Source: Carnegiea gigantea | Taxonomy: Eukaryota > Streptophyta > Magnoliopsida > Caryophyllales > Cactaceae | Direction: 5' to 3' | NCBI GenBank assembly: GCA_029747015.1 | Contig: JAKOGI010001263.1 | Location: 50,001 to 114,000, forward strand | DNA length: 64,000 nucleotides | In this document: positions 11,670 through 23,334 of the stretch, piece after piece | Numbering within the stretch: the stretch's first letter is position 1 | How the letters are laid out: each line of letters starts with the position of its first letter | Notes under the pieces: generated by a model | The model's input: the letters and a program-made list of their open reading frames with translations, nothing else | What the model was told of the DNA's origin: nothing | Database searches by the model: none | Made by a program: the position numbers and the translations under genes

Positions 11670-12283
11670 TGTTTAGGCACTAAAAAAATTATGTGCAGGG
11701 TCAATCCTTTTAATTGATCTAATTAAGCTCAAATTGATTCACAAGTCATGGCCCCAGTCCAATTTGACTCTGAAGTCAAAGCCCGTTCAAATCACAGGTT
11801 GACTACCAAATCAAGGCCCAAGTTAAAGTCCACTCAAGGCCCAGGTCTACTATCAAGGCAAGGCCTAGTCAAAGCCCAATTGACTCCTAAGTCAAGCCCA
11901 AAAAATTTCCAAGTCAAAGCCTAGTCAATGGCTCGATTATTACTAAGTCAAAGTCTAGTGTAAGCACTAGTGTGACCCCTCGGTCCAGCTCAGCGGCCGA
12001 ATTGACACTTGACTACATTACTAAGTTAATGAATAAGTTACTTAAGCACCAAGCTAATGCAGACTTCTAATTCAAATAAATTTTAGTTGAAGCTCAATTC
12101 TATGCCCAAATATGTCTAGATCCATCTTGACCTTTAAGGGGGAGGAAGGAAAATTTTCCTATAAATAAACTCTTACTCCCCATCCATTCTATGAATTCAA
12201 GCATTCTCCCTCTGAATGAAGATAACAAGCACCTGATGCACATGCCATCTTTTTTGAAAAATCTAATACTTTTTCTTGATTGG
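11670..12283 (+). repeat. Element B 5' LTR, first part (U3)
   Basis: It begins TGTTTAGGCACTAAAAAA and matches the 3' LTR from 48643. It is cut at 12283, where element A inserted, and resumes at 25712. It carries a run of degenerate AAGTCAAAGCCCA repeats (about 11755-11965) that is also present in the 3' LTR. A TATA-like box, TATAAATAA, lies at 12160-12168. Confidence 0.85.
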
Positions 12284-12924
12284 TGTAGGAGATCAAAATT
12301 CAATAATGAATTAGGAGGTGCCACGTGCAAAAAAAAAATAATAGTTTGACCAGACACGAATTGCTAGGTGTCAGGTTGACTTTGGTGGGACCTACTTGGT
12401 TAATTTTAAGTGTGATTAAATATGGCAAATTAGAAGTTGCCATATGTCATTGACGATGCAGAAAATACTAATTATTTTCTTTATTTAAAATAAAGAGATA
12501 ACTATTGAAATCATGGGCTAGGCTCAAAGCCTGATTATAACCCTAGCTAGCAGAGCCTATAAATAGGGGTCCTCCCTCCCTCATTTGATGTTCTGCATTT
12601 GCAGAATTCAAAGGCTCAAATTACAAGTACCATCCAGCTACCAAGCGAGACGGATCAAAACTTACAAGCTTTAGAAACAACAATCAATTATTCGCAGATT
12701 AAGATCAACAACCATTTCAGAGTTCTTCAATTGATTCTACATCGATTGAGATCAAGTAATCATGCCCTCAAATCACACAAGTCATTAGGAGATTGAATTA
12801 GATGACTGTTTCATTGTATTCAATTCAAAGATTGTACCTACACATACTACATCAAATACAAAATTTTAATTTGTTTTTCAATTTCTTGTATAATTTATTT
12901 TAGGTTTGAAATTTATATTTACCA
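12284..12924 (+). repeat. Element A 5' LTR
   Basis: It starts TGTAGGAG and ends TTTACCA (CA end slightly altered compared with CTTACA in the 3' copy). A CCACGTG-containing segment lies about 35 bp from the start. The last 150 bp or so (U5 side) resemble the end of element B's LTR, although the U3 parts differ. Confidence 0.9.
12558..12566 (+). promoter_or_regulatory. TATA box of element A 5' LTR
   Basis: TATAAATAG sits mid-LTR, followed by a pyrimidine-rich CCTCCCTCCCTC stretch. The same box is kept at 25344-25352 in the 3' LTR, so this is the likely core promoter. It divides U3 from R-U5. Confidence 0.65.
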
Positions 12925-12930
12925 TTTTTT

Positions 12931-12948
12931 TGGCATGCTCAGTGGGAC
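12931..12948 (+). other. primer binding site of element A
   Basis: TGGCATGCTCAGTGGGAC starts six bases after the 5' LTR and begins with the TGG expected from a tRNA CCA end. Element B has the related TGGCACCCTCGATGGGAC in the same place. I did not assign the priming tRNA. Confidence 0.65.
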
Positions 12949-13009
12949 ATCTTTTCCTTTCATCTCTTTCTCCATAATACATACTCTACACTCTTTCTAA
13001 TATAATATG

Positions 13010-14935
13010 ACCCTTAAGAATCCCATCCCTTGATCTTCAAAGAAAGCTATTCGATCCACATCTTAGGGATCAATAACTGCTAGCACTGCATCTGGCAGCA
13101 TTATGACTAAGAGTATGGAAAAAACTAGTGCCGCAATTGCTGTAGCGCAATGTAGTGTGACTGCACCATCGCAGTCATGTAAGATAAAAAACCTTGGCTC
13201 TAAGGTACCTGATGGGGTCAACAAAATCGGTTCACATGCTTTGAACCAAAAATCTATCGTTGGCTTCAATATACCGTAAACAATTCCGCATGGGATGGAT
13301 GAACTCCAAATCCATACCAACCCTACTTTCCAACCCTTCCGCTTCAAAGATGATTGCTATTTGAGTAGGATTCCTTTTTGCCATTGTCAAATGGGCCACT
13401 TTCCTCACGTGTCGAAATTGAATCCTCTAACACTATCATTATGCTAGTTATGGTGATAGAGACTTCTAACTTCGAAGAACAAATGGCTAGCTTAAAGCCT
13501 ACACTGGATAGGCTCTGCAAAGAGAGTGCCAAAAACGGACACCCAAATCAAGCATCAAAATGATGAGATTGCTGAGCTAATAAAGAAGCTAGAAAAGAAG
13601 TCCTCTGAAGCTTCCAACAAAGATTCAAATGTTCAAGATTTTGATAAAAAGTTCAATGACAATGAAGAATTTGACTATGAGCATAGGGCAAAGCAGGATT
13701 GCTCTTTAGGCTCAATGTCTACTAAGCAGATTCAAAACTTCTTATCAAATAGTCAAGGCTCAATTGGGTGGATGGTCTCATAAGATCCACTTGTATACAA
13801 GCCCTATGCGAAGAGAATTGAGGCTCTTCATATGCCCCACGAGTATCAGCCTCGCAAATTCAATCAATTTGATGGTAAGGACAATCCCAAATAGATATCT
13901 CCCACTTCATTGAGATGTACAGCAATGCTGGCACAGAAAAGATCGATTTGTGAAATACTTTATTCGGACTCTAAAAGGGATTGCATTTGACTGATACACA
14001 GACTTAGAACCTGAGTCCATTGATAGCTGGGAACAAATGGAGCAGGAGTTCTTGAATAGGTTCTACAGTATTCAAAGTGTTGTTAGCATGATAAAGCTAA
14101 CACACACTAGACAATGAAAGGACAAGCTACTTTTTGATTACATCAACCATTGGAGGTTTCTCAGTCTTGAGTGTAAGGACCTTCTATCAAAAGCTTCAAT
14201 TGTTAACATGTGTGCTCAGGGCATGGAGTAGGATTTACTCTACGTCTTGCAGATGCGTAAGCCAAGAACTTTCTCGGAATTAGCGACGAAGGCTCATGAT
14301 ATGGATATGACAATTGCAAGTCACCATGGCAAGTCTTTTTCCTCATCTAATTCTAGAAAGGACAAGGGTGAATTCAAGAAAAATCCTAAGTGCTCAAAGT
14401 CCTCAAACAAAGACTCCATGGCTATTTCGACTAAGGAGCCTGTTCGAATCTTCGGAAAGCCTAAGTATGAAATAAGAAAGCTAGGTTGTCTAAGGATATT
14501 GGAAAGAAGTGTCCTACATTGAAGGAACTGCAGGAGAAGAAATACCCATTCCCTGACTTAGACTTGTCAGAATGCTTGATGATCTCCTTAAAAAGGGGTT
14601 ATCAAACTTCTAGAGTCAAAACGACCCAAGGAAGTTGGAAGATAATATTATCGACATCACAGGGTGACGATTAGTCACTCTCTTGAGAAATGCATTCCGC
14701 TCAAGGAGCGCATTATGTAACTTGCTAGGAATGGGAAGATAATATTGGATTTGGATGATACTATTGAGACAAATCATATTTCCACCCAGTGAGAATGTTC
14801 TTCATCACCCTGGCAGCAAAAACATACTCGACCTCATGGTAAAGTAAATACTGAATTGATTTTCTCCCAAGGAGAGAAATTAATTACAATTCAATTTGGA
14901 AGTTCGGAGCCTATTGTAGTTCCAACGGCATCATA
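13010..14935 (+). pseudogene. gag: Element A gag (broken)
   Basis: This would encode the capsid-nucleocapsid polyprotein that packages element RNA. The recognisable core (about 13830-14330) contains the segments RKFNQFDGK, LEPESIDSWEQMEQEFLNRFY, KPRTFSELATKAHDMDMTIAS and LKELQEKKYPFPDLDLS. These match the capsid region of Tat-like gag and the equivalent part of element B. The N-terminal third is Lys/Glu/Ser-rich and probably coiled. The frame is broken many times, so only fragments of 60-90 residues stay open. I saw no intact CCHC zinc knuckle. The ATG at 13010 is the first plausible start after the primer site, but it is followed quickly by a stop. Confidence 0.8.
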
Positions 14936-16745
14936 AGGACCTTTGATAGAGACCACTCTTCTTGTGGATGTCTCTAATGAAGCTGATGAAGATGAAGAGG
15001 GATGGACTCTTGTCATGTGACGGAGGCCAAGGAAGCAAAATCATGTTCAACCATCGTCTCTCTACTGTAGAAATAGGTAAGGCAGGAAGAAGAGCCCTTA
15101 TCATTTATGAGGGAAGAAGAGGCCCAAGAACATCAAAAGGCATGAAATTCAGCCAATTGACCTACTTGAGTAGGAGTCACTTGTTCTTGTCACTCTAGAA
15201 GAGTTCTGCCTAATAGGTTTCTTTGAGAAAGTCACGGTCAACATAACCTCATATTTTGAGCTAGAAGAAGAGGAAGACAAGGGGAGTGACAGACAAGAGA
15301 ACTCTCTCAGAGTGGCTAACAAGACCTTGACTATTCTAGAGGCTTTGCCAACTCACATGGACTGGAGACAAATCTTTTGTTTGCCTGAGGAGATGCGCCA
15401 ACATGTTATTGTTGCCTTATAACATCCAAAACTTTATACTAACAAATTCAAGGATGTTAAAGGATCGACAAAAAGCTCTTTTCAGTGTGCCTCTTGCAAC
15501 ACTGCAATCACTTTCACTGATGATAACTTATCGCTAGGATCCAGCCTCACAGTCGCCTTTTATTGGTGACTGGCTATATTAGGGAGTCGAAAGTTAAGTG
15601 CATCCTCGTGAGAAAGAAGCAAGTAAGTAGGAAACATAACTTCTCCTATTAAACAAGTTGCTAAAGCAATTGCTGCTTCAACGAGCTTAATGGCACCAAT
15701 CTTAAGCTACATACCTAGGTCTTATCATAAGGAAAGCGAATTGCCCTTTAGCAAGTGCACAAGCAAAAGCATCGAGACCAAAGCTTCTACAAAGGATGAT
15801 GGAGCTACCATAACCACCCTAAAAGGGAGTGTGATGGTTCAAACAGTTAAAATGTGGTAGGCTTAGGTGAGTAGGCTCCTTCTTTCTGGGTTTATTGTTA
15901 TTCTAAAGAAGGCAATGACATGCCAAATGCATGGACTAAATAGCAATTTGATCCGAATGCATACAAGCTTATGAAAAGAGCTGGTTATGACTTTCAAAAC
16001 CTAGCTACCATACTAAAAGAAATCGAAGCCAAGGCTCATGGTCTTACTCAAACTCAGAGAATGATCCTAGAGCAGGGACATTCCGCAGGCATCTCTAAAG
16101 TTGGACTTGATTTCACACCACCACAGCCAGTCAAAATCTCAAAACGATAGAAGGGCAAGAAGTTGGTGGTACAGCACATCTCAGATGAAGTGTTAGATGA
16201 GAATGAAGATGAAAATGCTCCTCCTAAAGCAAAGTTCCATGTGTTCGATATGCTACAATAATCCACTGTGAAAAAAATGCCATAGCAGTCTCTACCTATG
16301 TAGGGGAAGGAAAAGATCATGGAATCTTAGGTTTCAATAGAAGCAAAGATGGTCCCTGCCAAAGCCTTCAATTTTTGCTAGAATAAAAATTGGTGAAAAG
16401 TCTTCAAATCCCCAACTTCAGTAAAAGACAAGTACAGCGTTTAGCTGCTTAGGGGTGATAAATGAAGTCTAGAGCTCTATCCGTTCTTGTGCGAAGTTCC
16501 TCCAGTCTTGATGTTAGGAGGAAAGGTTTATTAAGAGTAAAAAGGCGTAATATGGTCATCACTAGTCAACAAAAAAGCTCTAACTCCAATGAGGAGACAG
16601 AGAAAGAAGAAATTGTTTCTTCCAATCATATCATAATCCACGAATGTGATAACTCAGACTTAGAGATAGAGCTGCAAAACTCCTAAGATTCTTGAAGATG
16701 GGGGGCAAGCTACAATTAATGATTTGAAGGAGTTGAAATGTGGAA
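14936..16745 (+). pseudogene. Element A protease-region remnant, active site deleted
   Basis: Downstream of gag are the segments TILEALPTHMDWRQIFCLPEE (in pieces), FTDDNLSLGSSL and YIRESKVKCILV. In the family this last segment runs straight into the aspartic protease active site (DGG or DSG). Here KCILV (about 15600) is followed directly by basic linker sequence, so the active-site Asp and the rest of the protease core are missing. Element B keeps its counterpart. The rest, to about 16745, matches the long linker between protease and RT of Tat-like elements (for example FDPNAYKLMKRAGYDF near 15950). It is full of stops. Confidence 0.7.
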
Positions 16746-18775
16746 CCAATAAGGAGCCTTGCCTTATCTATGTGAGCTCATTACTCGCACGTGAAGAGGA
16801 AAAAAAGTTCTTTGATCTCCAATTAGAGTATAGGAACGTGTTTGGCTAGAGCTATAAAGAAATGCTTAGATTAGACATCGCCTATTTATCAAAAGGGGTG
16901 TTTCACCTAAGAATAGCCTCAGTAACATATTCACCCAGAGTTGGTACTGGAAATCAAAAAAGAGGTCAACAAACTTATAGAGGCAGGATTCATTTGCAAG
17001 GTCAAGTACCCAACATGAATCGCAAATATTGTGCCGGTTAGGAAGAGAAACTAGCAACTTCCTATTTGTGTGGACTTCCGTGATCTACACTTATCCAAAA
17101 GATGATTTCTTGTTGCCAGCCACAGAGCTTAAGATCGGCTCAACCATAGGGCATGAAGCGTTGTCATTCATAAATTGTACTACATAATACATTCAGATTC
17201 AGATGTGCCAAAAGATCAGGAGGCCACAACTATTCGCACACCTAGAGGCATTTTCGTTATAAGGTGATGCCATTCGGTATAAAGAAAGGAGGAGCAACTC
17301 ACCAAAGGGCAATACAAACCATTTTTGATGATATTCTCCATAAAAAGTCGAGTGATATGTCAGCGATTCGGTGGTTAAGGCCAAAAAGAGGACGGATCAT
17401 ATACAAGATCTTCATCTGATCTTTAAGCAATTACCAAGATTCCTATTGAAGAAGAATCCACATAAGTGTGCATTTGCTGTCACATCTGTAAGGTTCTTAG
17501 GTTTCATTGTTCACGACAGGTGGATTAAGATTGACCAACCTAAGATTAGAGTAATCCAAGAAATGCCTGAGTCTAAGAATCTGAAGGATCTTTATAGACT
17601 TCAACGTCACTTGGCTTTTATTCGAAGGTTCATCTCAAATCTTACAGGACACTGCCATCCCTTCAGCCACCTCATAAAGAATGTTGCACCACTAGAGTGG
17701 GACGAGTCATGTCACATGGCTTTTAAGAAAATAAAGAAGTATTTGTCCCATCCTCCTGTGTTAAGAGCACCAATCCTTGGCAAACCTCTCTTACTGTACA
17801 TTACAACTCAGGAAAAGTTCTTATGAGCATTATGTGTATAGGAAAATAAGGAAGGAAAAGAAGTCACTCTATACTGCTTAAGTCGTATGTTGGTTGGCGC
17901 TAAGTTAAAGTACTCTTCATCAAAAAGATCTGCTTATCACTCTTTTTTGCCATTAAGAAATTTGGATATTACATACAGGCCTACACAGTGTAAGTGGTCT
18001 CTAAAGCAGATCCCATCAAGTGCATCTTGTCCAGGCCAATCTCAAATGGGCGACTTGCAAAATGGATCGTAATCTTAAAGTAGTACAACCTTTTCTATGT
18101 AGCTCAAAAGGTGATTAAGGGGCAAGCACTGGCAAATTTCTTAGCAAATCATCCTGTTCCTGATGATTGGGAGCTAAATGATGATTTACAGGGGAAGATG
18201 TGTTCTTCACTGATATCCTCCCTCCATGGAAGATGTACTTCAATGGAGTAGCAAGATAAGATGGCGTAGGTGCAGGAGTAGTTTTGCTCTCTCCTGAAAA
18301 GCATGTCCTCCCGTATTCATTTGTGCTTACTCAATTATGCTCCAACAATATAGCAGAGTACCAAGCACTTAGCTTAGGTCTTTAAATGGCTATTGACATG
18401 GGGATTAGAAACCCCAACATATATGGTGGCTCGTAGTTTGTCATCAATCAATTACTTAAGGAGTACGAGCTTAAGAAAGAAGACCTTGTTCCGTATCACA
18501 GGCATAGATTGCAGTTACTGGACAAGTTGGACATAGTTAAGTTAGAACATGTCCCGAGGATCCCAATAAAATGGCAGACATACTTGTAAGCCTCACAACC
18601 ACATTGGCATTGGGCACAGAAGAAGATATGATCACCCCAATATGTAGCTTTTGGGTTGTTCCGCCTAATGATGAAGACTCAGAGGAAGACATCAATGTGA
18701 TTTGTGTTCTTGAGACAAATGCAGAAGACTGGCGTCAACTTATAATTGAGTACTTAGAGCATGGGATAACCTAAG
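16746..18775 (+). pseudogene. Element A reverse transcriptase and two RNase H domains
   Basis: The RT domain spans about 16850-17700 with recognisable CVDFRDLH-like, FRCHQ-like and FLGFIVHDRW segments. The catalytic YVDD box reads YVSD at 17356-17367, preceded by an in-frame TGA, so it cannot be active. RNase H 1 follows (about 17740-17960; LLLYITTQEKFL, LSRMLVGAKL). A second, archaeal-type RNase H lies at about 18215-18560, with FDG changed to FNG and the GDS motif to GGS. The conserved segments NNIAEYQAL and KKEDLVPYH remain. Two RNase H domains in tandem are characteristic of the Tat lineage. The fragment at 18571-18774 stays open for 67 residues. Confidence 0.85.
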
Positions 18776-19839
18776 GTGTAAGACGAAAATATAGTGGAGA
18801 GCTTCGCGCTTCCTTTACTACAACGAAACGCTCTATTGACACTCTTTTCTTGGCCTTTAGTTACGATGCTTGGATATAGAAAAAGCACAGCAAGTGATGG
18901 CATAAGCTCATTCAGGTATATGTGGAGCACATCAATCAGGGCCTAAGATACATGACCGCATTAAGATGATGGGTTACTACTAGCCCACTATAGTGCCAGA
19001 TTGCATAAATTATGCAAAGAGGTCCAATGCTTGTTAGTTCCATGCAAACTTCATACATTAACCTCCAGAACATCCAGAACCTCCAGAACCTCTCTACCCA
19101 CCTATTACTTCTTCAAATGGGCTGAAGCAATTCTACTGAGGGAGTTAAAAAAAGAAAATATGGTCGACTTTATAATGATGCACATTATCTATCAATTTGG
19201 TGTGTCTAGGTACATCATAACCGATAATGGTAAGCCCTTCTTCAATAGCCTGATGACTAGCCTATACGAGAAGTTTAAGTTCACCCATCACAAGTCTTCT
19301 ATGTATAATGCCCCTGCAAATGGCCTAGTAGAGGCCTTCATCAAAACACTTCATAACTTACTCAAAAAAGTTGTCCAAAAGTCTAAATAACATGGCATAA
19401 AAGACTAAGGTCAACTATTTTGGCATACCAAACCACGTATAAGACGTCAACATAGTCAACCCCCTTCGCACTGGCGTATGTAGTTGAAGCCATGCTACCA
19501 TTGGAACTTTAAATCCTATCACTCTGCATCGCCATACAGGAATACTTGATAGAAGAAGAAAATCAAAATCTTCGCTTAGTTGAGCTGGAGGCCCTTGATG
19601 AGAAAAGACTTCAGAAGCATCAGGTCTGGTTGTACTCGTTCCAAGTTGGAGACGACATGCTGGGAGTGAGAAGGCCGATCATCGTCCCTCACAAGACTGG
19701 AAGCAAGTTCATGTCCAAGTGTGATGGTCCTTATGTGGTCAGAGAAGTCTACACAAACAGTGCCTACAAGATAGTTGATGCTAAGAGGGTACATGCGGGA
19801 CCCATAAATGATAAGTTCTTGAAGTGCTACTATCCTTGA
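18776..19839 (+). pseudogene. Element A integrase (N-terminal catalytic part deleted)
   Basis: The open fragment at 19001-19390 contains FFKWAEAILLRELKKEN, ITDNGKPFFNSLMTSLYEKF and MYNAPANGLVEAFIKTL, giving the second Asp and the Glu of the DDE triad. The segment that should carry the first Asp (a GTDVIG-like motif before FFKWAEA) is gone. It is replaced by a short tandem ACCTCCAGAAC repeat at about 19060-19090, which suggests a deletion at a small repeat. The C-terminal domain (19546-19839) has FQVGDDMLGVRRPII and CDGPYVVREVYTNSAYKIVD and ends in a natural-looking stop. Confidence 0.85.
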
Positions 19840-20279
19840 AATATGATGTTGTAAAGCTCCTAAGTAAGAGGCTAAATTGGTTGTTCTTCTAAGTTAAATT
19901 CCTTTGTAACACTCTTAGCTCGTAAAAGTCTAAACTGTGAACAACCAAAATAAAACAAAAAAAATGTATTATGTCTTTGAACTATGCATGGCTTGATCCT
20001 TTAGAGTGTTACATTCCGTTTAGGTGCGTAGGTAACTTGGGGATATCCCCCAAGTATAGTAGTAAAAAATAAATGAATAAAATTTATTGGTGCTCGTTAG
20101 TTTTGATTGGTTTCTATTGCTATATATTGTTGCGTAAACTCGAAATTAAGAGAATTATATTATTCCAATATAATTAAAGTAAATTTCAACAAAACTATGC
20201 TGACTCCAAAAAAAGGGGAAAAAATGACATGTTGCAAAAAAAGAAGTGAAAAAAGAAATGAGATGAAGCCACTAGAAAT
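19840..20279. other. Element A spacer between sense pol and antisense ORF
   Basis: This AT-rich segment lies between two convergent reading frames: integrase ends at 19839 on plus, and the antisense ORF ends near 20280 on minus. It repeats short words such as CTCGTAAAAGTCTAAACTGTGAAC that also occur at the same place in element B. No open frame is present. Confidence 0.5.
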
Positions 20280-23200
20280 GGTTTAGGCATCCTCATATTT
20301 CTTCGTCCATTCAACTTGAGTTGTTTTTCTATAGTAGTTTGGGGGGTAGCATCTAAATCAACAACCTTTCTTTCAAGAAGAGATACACCATCTTTGGCTT
20401 TCTTTAGTGAGACACCTTAGTCTATGCTAATTTGCCAATTCCAGCTCATTCAGTTTTGCTCGTTCAAGATCAGCCTTAAGTAACTTCCTTCACTTATGAG
20501 CTTGGTTAATGGTAGTAGTTGCCTCGTCAAACTGTTTGCCAGCCTTCTCCACTGAAGCTCGTGCTTCTTCAAGTTTGTCTGACCAGGCTGCTCATTTGCT
20601 TAGCACATCTTTGGTAGGAGCACGACCTTCTGGTTGGGCTTTCAATTGCAGGTACTAACTGACTTTGTTTAGATATGCCTTAACAATATTCTTTAACCCT
20701 AAATAATCTACCTGGAAGGATGATAAGGTTTCAGATATCTGCTCAGCTTCTTGGCGGATGTTTATGATTTCAGCTACTGTCATGGGGTGAACTTTTTCAA
20801 TTGTTGCTGAAAACGTTGCTTTACACTCAGAGCCGGATCATTAAACACACCAGAAGCAATTTCCCAGGGAAGGTAGGTTGAAATGGAATGAATAAGAGAC
20901 TGACAACGGTCTGCTTGCTTTATTGGCGAGGGCATTATCTTGATGGAATCATCCTCGGATGGCTTAGCAAAAGGCACGTTCAAGGCGGCTTCACTATCTT
21001 TGTCGCTAGCTCTACCCTTAAGTTTGTCTCTAACTTCAACAGTGTGTCCTTACTTTAAAAGGAGGATTACATTAGTTAAAAAAAAAAAAAAAAGAGAGAG
21101 AGAAAAAAAAAATGGGAAAGGGGCCAAGGTAATCAGATACACCTCTCCCTTTGCTTTGCACTTTAATTTCAGTAGGCTTGTCGCACTGTTGGATTACTCC
21201 TTAAGCCTAACAAATTATTTGCTCCACTAATAGAGGCCTCATTTCTACGCCTTTCAAGGCATCAATCTACTCCTTCTGAGGGCAGCAAGTCCTTCTTCTC
21301 TAAGGAGACACGTCTGGTCCTAGTGAGGAACTATCTCCTCCTTTTCTAAGCTCAGTTGGGGATAAGGCATGCTCAATACTATACTACATAGTAGGCTTAT
21401 GTGCACTCTCTTTTTTAAAAGTGACAACTAAGGCAGAGGCATCATCAGTAATTCTTAGTCTAGTAACTCTTCGTGGTTGCACAATCTCGCCTCTAGGTTG
21501 TTTAGGTCCTTGACAGAAAAGATTACCCTATGAAGATCACCACCAGCTAGCATATGCCATGATGGCCAATGTAGACGTCTTATTAGGGAAAGTAGGAATT
21601 GTCACACTAGACTTTGTTATATGTTCTATAAGGTGGAACTAATAGCAAGCTACATCCTAGAAGTGCCCTCCCGATCATCCATGCATGGCTCAATAAGCAC
21701 CTCTTGATAGAAGCTAAACTATCTCCCAAACTTGCAGAGGAAGTATGGCTCAGTCACAATTGTTCTTCCTTGCTACAAGGTCAAAAACCCAGAATGAAGG
21801 CAAATCAAATATGCCCTCCAACTTGGGGATAAACTCCGTGTCAATTAAAGTCATTGATGTATCCTTCGTTAAAGCATTAGAGTACATAATAGAAGGATCC
21901 TTGCATTTCAATAGCTCTTGAGCTTCTTATACATAAGGGGTTCGATTAATCTTTTCACCCGAGAACTTGACCATCTTGGGATGGCTATTCCAATGATGCA
22001 GATGATCAAAATAAGTTTTGAAGTAAGTCCCTAACCATCTATAAACATAGTAAATAGGTAAAATGACTTCCAACTTATTTAGCACCCTAAAAATTCTGTA
22101 CAATCCTCAATAGATGCTAGCTAAGGCAGGAATTGATAGGTTTGGACATTCCCCTGAGCAACTTTACTTGCAGCTTCAAATACAGTGAGGTAAATAAGGC
22201 ACACTACTTCAGTTAGTAACACAAAGAAGCAGAACCCACATGAAATAAAGGTGGCAATGTAGGTTTCTTCAATTAGAGCCTCAAGAGTGTTGAGCGTCAC
22301 AAAAAGATCCTTGTCCCTCTTGTTCACGATGAGCGAGGAGTAATTAAGCTAGATGGATAGGAAGTATTTGTTGGAGCTTTAGCCTGCTTTTTGTTGTCAC
22401 AGCTGTGAGGGGCTGTGTAATCCTGTCACCCCCTTAACTAAAAACATATCCATTCAGAAGTAAAGAGCTGAATGATGCCATGAGCACCTTGACATAGCCT
22501 GTGGAATGCAGAGAAGAGGAAAGAGCAAGTTGCGAGAATGTTATTATCTCCACTTCCCGCAGAAAGGAGTTCTCTAGTAGATGGAATGACTTATTCGTAG
22601 TAAGCACCGTTGGCTAGACATCCACCTATAACCCATAAATCTTATAAGGAGATTGGCATGTCTCCACTCTCTGTGCAAAAGGTGTTAGTAGCATGACAGC
22701 ATAGTTCGTAGAATGCTTTGAAAACGGTGAGACTAATGTCATAGGAGAATAAGGATGCGTGTAGTCCGTCGTAGAGCTTTCATTCCGTAAGTCTCTCTTT
22801 TTTGCGGTAAAGAACGTCTTCAAACTATTCCCAGTAGCATGGTATGAAGAAATTATCAGAGAGGCAAGGCAAGAAGTTGCGCCAGGACAGTGACCCATGC
22901 ATGACGTGATGCCAGAGTAAGGGTACTGCTTCTTGAGAAGGGCTAAACAGGCAAATAATGATGAGCTAAGGTTTAGGACTTTCGAAGTTGAGATGACTCC
23001 ATTTGAACTTTGTATATCACGAGTAGATTGTACACTCCAGCATGAGTCTGTAAGTTAGATATGAAGTACAGTGCATGGACGGTAGAGGTGTTGGCATATA
23101 TACCGAGAAAGTTACGCCTTCTTCAATTGGTTCATCTTCTCTGTCCAGGATGATGAGAATTGGTTTCTTGGGATTTGAGGATGAGTCTAAAAAATGCATC

Positions 23201-23334
23201 ATGGTGAACGAAGAAAGACAAGTCAACTCCAAGAAGATTAAGTGAAGAAGTTTTCTGCAAAGTAACAAATCTGCAGAGAGAAATGATTCATCGTCTTTAA
23301 AGTCCACCTTACTTCCTAGAAGAAATAAATTCAA
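20280..23334 (-). pseudogene. Element A antisense ORF, plant mobile domain (PMD) type
   Basis: Read on minus, segments in order are an acidic N-terminal part (23334-23017, PIEEGVTFSVYMP), then LHASLFSYDISLTVFKAFYE with TNTFCTESGDMPISL (about 22760-22600). Next come ETYIATFISCGFCFFVLLTE and VFEAASKVAQG (22290-22150), DTEFIPKLEGIFDLPSF (about 21840) and a Lys/Glu-rich coiled-coil tail (20780-20300; KLEEARASVEKAGKQFDEA). This order matches the plant mobile domain proteins found in plant transposons and some host genes, and the ORF in element B. Additional antisense ORFs between pol and the 3' LTR are known for Tat-lineage elements. Its function is unknown. Numerous stops and shifts break it. Confidence 0.75.

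Noticed and set aside
13063..13347. 94-codon minus ORF within element A
   Set aside because: It lies opposite the N-terminal part of gag, which explains the sequence in the forward frame.
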